Shown: positions 58,747 through 64,000 of the stretch, in pieces
How the letters are laid out: the number at the start of each line of letters is the position of its first letter
Numbering within the stretch: position 1 is the stretch's first letter
Assembly (NCBI GenBank): GCA_018340805.1
Contig: JACMZG010001913.1
Location: forward strand, 8,403,907 to 8,467,906
DNA: 64,000 nucleotides
Direction: 5' to 3'
DNA from: Microvelia longipes
Lineage: Eukaryota > Arthropoda > Insecta > Hemiptera > Veliidae
Program-made: the position numbers and the translations under genes
Notes under the pieces: model-generated
Seen by the model: the letters and a program-made list of their open reading frames with translations, nothing else
Told to the model about the DNA's origin: nothing
Databases searched by the model: none

Positions 58747-59598
58747 NNNNNNNNNNNNNNNNNNNNNNNNNNNNNNNNNNNNNNNNNNNNNNNNNNNNNN
58801 NNNNNNNNNNNNNNNNNNNNNNNNNNNNNNNNNNNNNNNNNNNNNNNNNNNNNNNNNNNNNNNNNNNNNNNNNNNNNNNNNNNNNNNNNNNNNNNNNNNN
58901 NNNNNNNNNNNNNNNNNNNNNNNNNNNNNNNNNNNNNNNNNNNNNNNNNNNNNNNNNNNNNNNNNNNNNNNNNNNNNNNNNNNNNNNNNNNNNNNNNNNN
59001 NNNNNNNNNNNNNNNNNNNNNNNNNNNNNNNNNNNNNNNNNNNNNNNNNNNNNNNNNNNNNNNNNNNNNNNNNNNNNNNNNNNNNNNNNNNNNNNNNNNN
59101 NNNNNNNNNNNNNNNNNNNNNNNNNNNNNNNNNNNNNNNNNNNNNNNNNNNNNNNNNNNNNNNNNNNNNNNNNNNNNNNNNNNNNNNNNNNNNNNNNNNN
59201 NNNNNNNNNNNNNNNNNNNNNNNNNNNNNNNNNNNNNNNNNNNNNNNNNNNNNNNNNNNNNNNNNNNNNNNNNNNNNNNNNNNNNNNNNNNNNNNNNNNN
59301 NNNNNNNNNNNNNNNNNNNNNNNNNNNNNNNNNNNNNNNNNNNNNNNNNNNNNNNNNNNNNNNNNNNNNNNNNNNNNNNNNNNNNNNNNNNNNNNNNNNN
59401 NNNNNNNNNNNNNNNNNNNNNNNNNNNNNNNNNNNNNNNNNNNNNNNNNNNNNNNNNNNNNNNNNNNNNNNNNNNNNNNNNNNNNNNNNNNNNNNNNNNN
59501 NNNNNNNNNNNNNNNNNNNNNNNNNNNNNNNNNNNNNNNNNNNNNNNNNNNNNNNNNNNNNNNNNNNNNNNNNNNNNNNNNNNNNNNNNNNNNNNNNN
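58747..59598. other. Assembly gap (852 N)
   Basis: Separates the truncated second PLE copy from the satellite. Predicted frames across it are meaningless. Confidence 0.98.
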
Positions 59599-62500
59599 CT
59601 CTAATAGTATTAGTCTCTTTGTATGGCACCTAGCTACCCAAGGAATGATAAGAATGTTGTATCCTCCTCTAATAGTATTAGTCTCTTTGTATGGCACCTA
59701 GCTACCCAAGGAATGATAAGAACTGTTGTATCCTCCTTAATAGTATTAGTATGGCACCTAGTACCAAGGTCCCTCTATAGTATAGTCTTTTGTATGGCTA
59801 CCAAGGAATGATAGCCTCCTAGCTACCAAGAATGATAAGAACTGTTTATCCTCCCTCTATAGTATTAGTCTCTTGTATGCACCTAGCTACCCAAGGAATG
59901 ATAAGACTGTTGTATCCTCCCTCTAATAGTATTAGCTCTTTGTATGGCACCTAGCTACCCAAGGAATGATAAGAACTGTTGTATCCTCCCTCTAATAGTA
60001 TTAGTTCTTTGTATGGCACCTAGCTACCCAAGGATGATAAGAACTGTTGTATCCTCCTCTAAAGTATTAGTCTTGTATGGCACCTAGCTACCAAGGAATG
60101 ATAGAACTGTGTATCCTCCTCTAATAGTATTAGTCTCTTTGTATGGCACTAGCTACCCAAGAATGATAGAACTGTTGTATCTCCCTCTATAGTATTAGTC
60201 TCTTTGTATGGCACCTAGCTACCCAAGGAATGATAAGAGCTGTTGTATCCTCCTCTAATAGTATTAGTCTCTTTGTATGGCACCTAGCTACCCAAGGAAT
60301 GATAAGAACTGTTGTAATCTCTCCTCTAATAGTATTAGTCTCTTTGTATGGCACCTAGCTACCCAAGGAATGATAAGAGCTGTTGTATCCTCCTCTAATA
60401 GTATTAGTTCTTTGTATGGCACCTAGCTACCAAGGAATGATAAGAACTGTTGTATCCTCCCTCTAATAGTATTAGTCTCTTTGTATGGCACCTAGCTACC
60501 CAAGGAATGGATAAGAACTTTTTATCCTCCCTTAATAGTATATAGTCTCTTTGTATGGCACCTACTACCAAGAATGATAAGAGCTGTTGTATCCTCCTCT
60601 ATAGTATTAGTCTCTTGTATGGCTACTAGCTACCCAAGGAATGATAAGAACTGTTGTATCCTCCTCTAATAGTATTAGTTCTTTGTATGCACCTAGCTAC
60701 CCAAGGATGATAAGAACTGTTGTATCCTCCTCAATAGTATTAGTCTCTTTGTATGGCACCTAGCTACCCAAGGAATGATAAGAACTGTTGTATCCTCCCT
60801 CTAATAGTATTAGTCTCTTTGTATGGCACCTAGCTACCCAAGGAATGATAAGACTGTTGTATCCTCCTAATAGTATTAGTCTCTTTGTATCCCTAGCTAA
60901 TGGTATTAGTCTCTTTGTATGGCACCTAGCTACCAAGGAATGATAAGAAGCTGTTTGTATCCTCCCTCTATAGTATTAGTCTCTTTGTATGCACCTAGCT
61001 ACCAAGGAATGATAAGAATGTTGTATCCTCCCTCTAATAGTATTAGTCTCTTTGTATGGCACCTAGCTACCCAAGAATGATAAGAACTGTGTATCCTCCC
61101 TCTAATAGTATTAGTCTCTTTGTATGCACCTGCTACCAAGGAATGATAAGAACTGTGTATCCTCTCTAATAGTATTAGTCTCTTTGTATGGCACCTAGCT
61201 ACCCAAGGAATGATAAGAACTGTTGTATCCCCCTCTAAATGTATTAGTCTCTTTGTATGGCACCTAGCTACCCAAGGAATGATAAGAACTGTTGTATCCT
61301 CCCTAATAGTATTAGTCTCTTTGTATGGCACCTAGCTACCCAAGGAATGAAGAACTGTTGTATCCTCCTCTAATAGTATTAGTCTCTTTGTATGGCACCT
61401 AGCTACCCAAGGAATGATAAGAACTGTTGTATCTCCCTCTAATAGTATTAGTCTCTTTGTATGGCACCTAGCTACCCAAGGAATGATAAAACTGTTGTAT
61501 CCTCCCTCTAATAGTATTTAGTCTCTTTGTATGGCACCTAGCTACCCAAGGAATGATAAGACTGTTGTATCCTCCTCTAATAGTATTAGTCTCTTTGTAT
61601 GCTAGCTACCCAAGAATGATAAAGAAACTGTTGTATCCTCCCTCTAAATAGTATTAGTCTCTTGTATGGCACCTAGCTACCCAAGGAATGATAAGAACTG
61701 TTGTATCCTCCTCTAATAGTATTAGTCTCTTTGTATGCACCTAGCTACCAAGGAATGATAAGAACTGTTGTATCCTCCTCTAATAGTATTAGTCTCTTTG
61801 TATGGCACCTAGCTACCAAGGAATGATAAGATGTAATAGTATTAGTCTCTTTGTATGGCACCTAGCTACCCAAGGAATGATAAGAACTGTTGTATCCTCC
61901 CTCTAATAGTATGAGTCTCTTTGTATGGCACTAGCTACCCAAGGAATGATAAGAGCTGTTGTATCCTCCTCTAATAGTATTAGTCTCTTTGTATGGCACC
62001 TAGCTACCAAGGAATGATAAGAACTGTTGTATCCTCCCTCTATAGTATTAGTCTCTTTGTATGGCACCTAGCTACCCAAGGAATGATAAGAACTGTGTAT
62101 CCTCCCTCTAATAGTATTAGTCTCTTTGTATGGCACCTAGCTACCCAAGGAATGATAAGACTGTTGTATCCTCCCTCTAATAGTATTAGTCTCTTGTATG
62201 GCACCTAGCTACCCAAGGATGATAAGAACTGTTGTATCCTCCCTAATAGTATTAGTCTCTTTTGTATGGCACCTAGCTACCCAAGGAATGATAAGAACTG
62301 TTGTATCCTCCTCTAATAGTATTAGTCTCTTGTATGGCACCTAGCTACCCAAGGAATGATAAGAACTGTTGTATCCTCCCTCTAATAGTATTAGTCTCTT
62401 TGTATGGCACCTAGCTACCCAAGGAATGATAAGAACTGTTGTATCCTCCCTCTAATAGTATTAGTCTTTTGTATGGCACCTAGCTACCCAAGGAATGATA

Positions 62501-64000
62501 AGAACTGTTGTATCCTCCCTCTAATAGTATTAGTCTCTTTGTATGGCACCTAGCTACCCAAGGAATGATAAGAACTGTTGTATCCTCCCTCTAATAGTAT
62601 TAGTCTCTTTGTATGGCACCTAGCTACCCAAGGAATGATAAGAACTGTTGTATCCTCCTCTAAGTATTAGTCTCTTTGTATGCACCTAGCTACCCAAGGA
62701 ATGATAAGAACTGTTGTATCCTCCCTCTAATAGTATTAGTCTTTGTATGGCACCTAGCTACCCAAGGATGATAAGAACTTTGTATCCTCCTCTAATAGAT
62801 TAGTCTCTTGTATGGCACCTAGCTACCCAAGATGATAAGAACTGTTGTATCCTCCCTCTAATAGTATTAGTCTCTTTGTAGGCACCTAGCTACCCAAGGA
62901 ATGATAAGAACTGTTGTATCCTCCTCTAATAGTATTAGTCTCTTTGTATGGCACCTAGCTACCAAGGAATGATAAAACTGTGTATCCTCCTCTAATAGTA
63001 TTAGTCTTTGTATGGCACCTAGCTACCCAAGGATGATAAGACTGTTGTTATCCTCCCTCTAATAGTATTAGTCTCTTTGTATGGCACCTAGCTACCAAGG
63101 AATGATAAGAACTGTTGTATCCTCCTCTAATAGTATTAGTCTCTTTGTATGGCCTAGCTACCCAAGGAATGATAAGAACTGTTGTATCCTCCCTCTAATA
63201 GTATTAGTCTCTTGTATGGCACCTAGCTACCCAAGAATGATAAGAACTGTTGTATCCTCCCTCTAATAGTATTAGTCTCTTGTATGGCACCTAGCTACCC
63301 AAGGAATGATAAGAACTGTTGTATCCTCCCTCTAATAGTATTAGTCTCTTTGTATGGCACCTAGCTACCCAAGGAATGATTAGAACTGTTGTATCCTCCC
63401 TCTAATAGTATTAGTCTCTTTGTGGCACCTAGCTACCCAAGGAATGATAAGAACTGTTGTATCCTCCCTAATAGTATTAGTCTCTTTGTTATGGCACCTA
63501 GCTACCCAAGGAATGATAAGAACTGTTGTATCCTCCCTCTAATAGTATTAGTCTCTTTGTATGGCACCTAGCTACCCAAGAATGATAAGAACTGTTGTAT
63601 CCTCCTCTAATAGTATTAGTCTCTTTGTATGGCACCTAGCTACCCAAGGAAGATAAGAACTGTTGTATCCTCCCTCTAATAGTATTAGTCTCTTTGTATG
63701 GCACCTAGCTACCCAAGGAATGATAAGAAACTGTTGTATCCTCCCTCTAATAGTATTAGTCTCTTTGTATGGCACCTAGCTACCCAAGGAATGATAAGAA
63801 CTGTTTGTATCCTCCCTCTAATAGTATTAGTCTTTTTATGGCACCTAGCTACCCAAGGAATGATAAGAACTGTTGTATCCTCCCTCTAATAGTATTAGTC
63901 TCTTTGTATGGCACCTAGCTACCCAAGGAATGATAAGAACTGTTGTATCCTCCCTCTAATAGTATTAGTCTCTTTGTATGGCACCTAGCTACCAAGGAAT
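59599..64000. repeat. 70-bp satellite array, right part
   Basis: About 63 units of the same 70-bp monomer, continuing past the window end. Between about 59740 and 61900 units carry many one-base losses and a few larger deletions, unlike the clean central units of the left array. Confidence 0.96.

Noticed and set aside
58664..59701. Long frames of unknown residues
   Set aside because: They are created by the N gap.
60999..63889. Repeated CHTKRLILLE or NSISLFVWHLA peptides
   Set aside because: Translations of the 70-bp satellite; the unit length is not a multiple of three and stops are frequent, so no coding selection.

Overview
This window looks like repeat-rich, AT-rich nuclear DNA from an invertebrate, most likely an arthropod. 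The evidence is jockey-like LINE remnants, a Ty3/Gypsy retrotransposon primed by tRNA-Lys, a Penelope-like element (PLE), long (TA)n tracts, and no operon-like gene packing. I see no complete host gene. The only host-type coding candidate is one short exon on the minus strand at 5774-5944 with a good splice donor. Two runs of N (34088-34097 and 58747-59598) mark assembly joins.

Layout. 1-19317: old interspersed repeats. These are a tRNA-derived SINE (2440-2643), small TIR elements (4162-4400, 7057-7275, 16423-16884), a jockey-like LINE fragment (4733-5118), an R1/I-like LINE tail (11530-11672), hammerhead-like fossils beside (TA)n tracts, and several copies of a repeat family that I call R1, which carries a 5S rRNA-derived segment. 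19318-29627: Gypsy element copy 1 (minus strand), flanked by a GTTA duplication and inserted inside an R1 copy. 29628-34087: its right flank, with minisatellites, a tRNA-like segment and a hAT-type non-autonomous element. 34098-35312: after the 10-N gap, a 38-bp tandem array and a LINE RNase H remnant that has turned into a 17-bp tandem repeat. 35313-45693: Gypsy copy 2. 45694-50226: a second copy of the same right flank. 50227-52596: two head-to-head R1 copies and a second, diverged PLE fragment. 52597-64000: a 70-bp satellite array interrupted by a PLE with an intact 850-residue reverse transcriptase/GIY-YIG ORF and by the 852-N gap.

How the parts relate. Blocks 19318-34087 and 35313-50226 are the same sequence apart from small indels and a few substitutions. 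The repeat ends exactly at the 10-N gap on one side and at an LTR end on the other. Only copy 1 has a target-site duplication and colinear flanks. This points to a haplotype or assembly duplication joined through an LTR rather than two independent insertions. The PLE reads on the minus strand; its terminal direct repeats carry a hammerhead-like core just upstream of the ORF start.

Most striking signals: (1) the R1 family combines a 5S rRNA-like internal segment, GAA-capped hairpins with tandem G-A steps, and a T-run end, as expected of an RNA polymerase III-related structured repeat; (2) the same hairpin architecture occurs with different stem bases in an unrelated stretch near 5.48 kb; (3) a tandem PLE sits inside a satellite; (4) a perfect 217-bp-arm foldback element.
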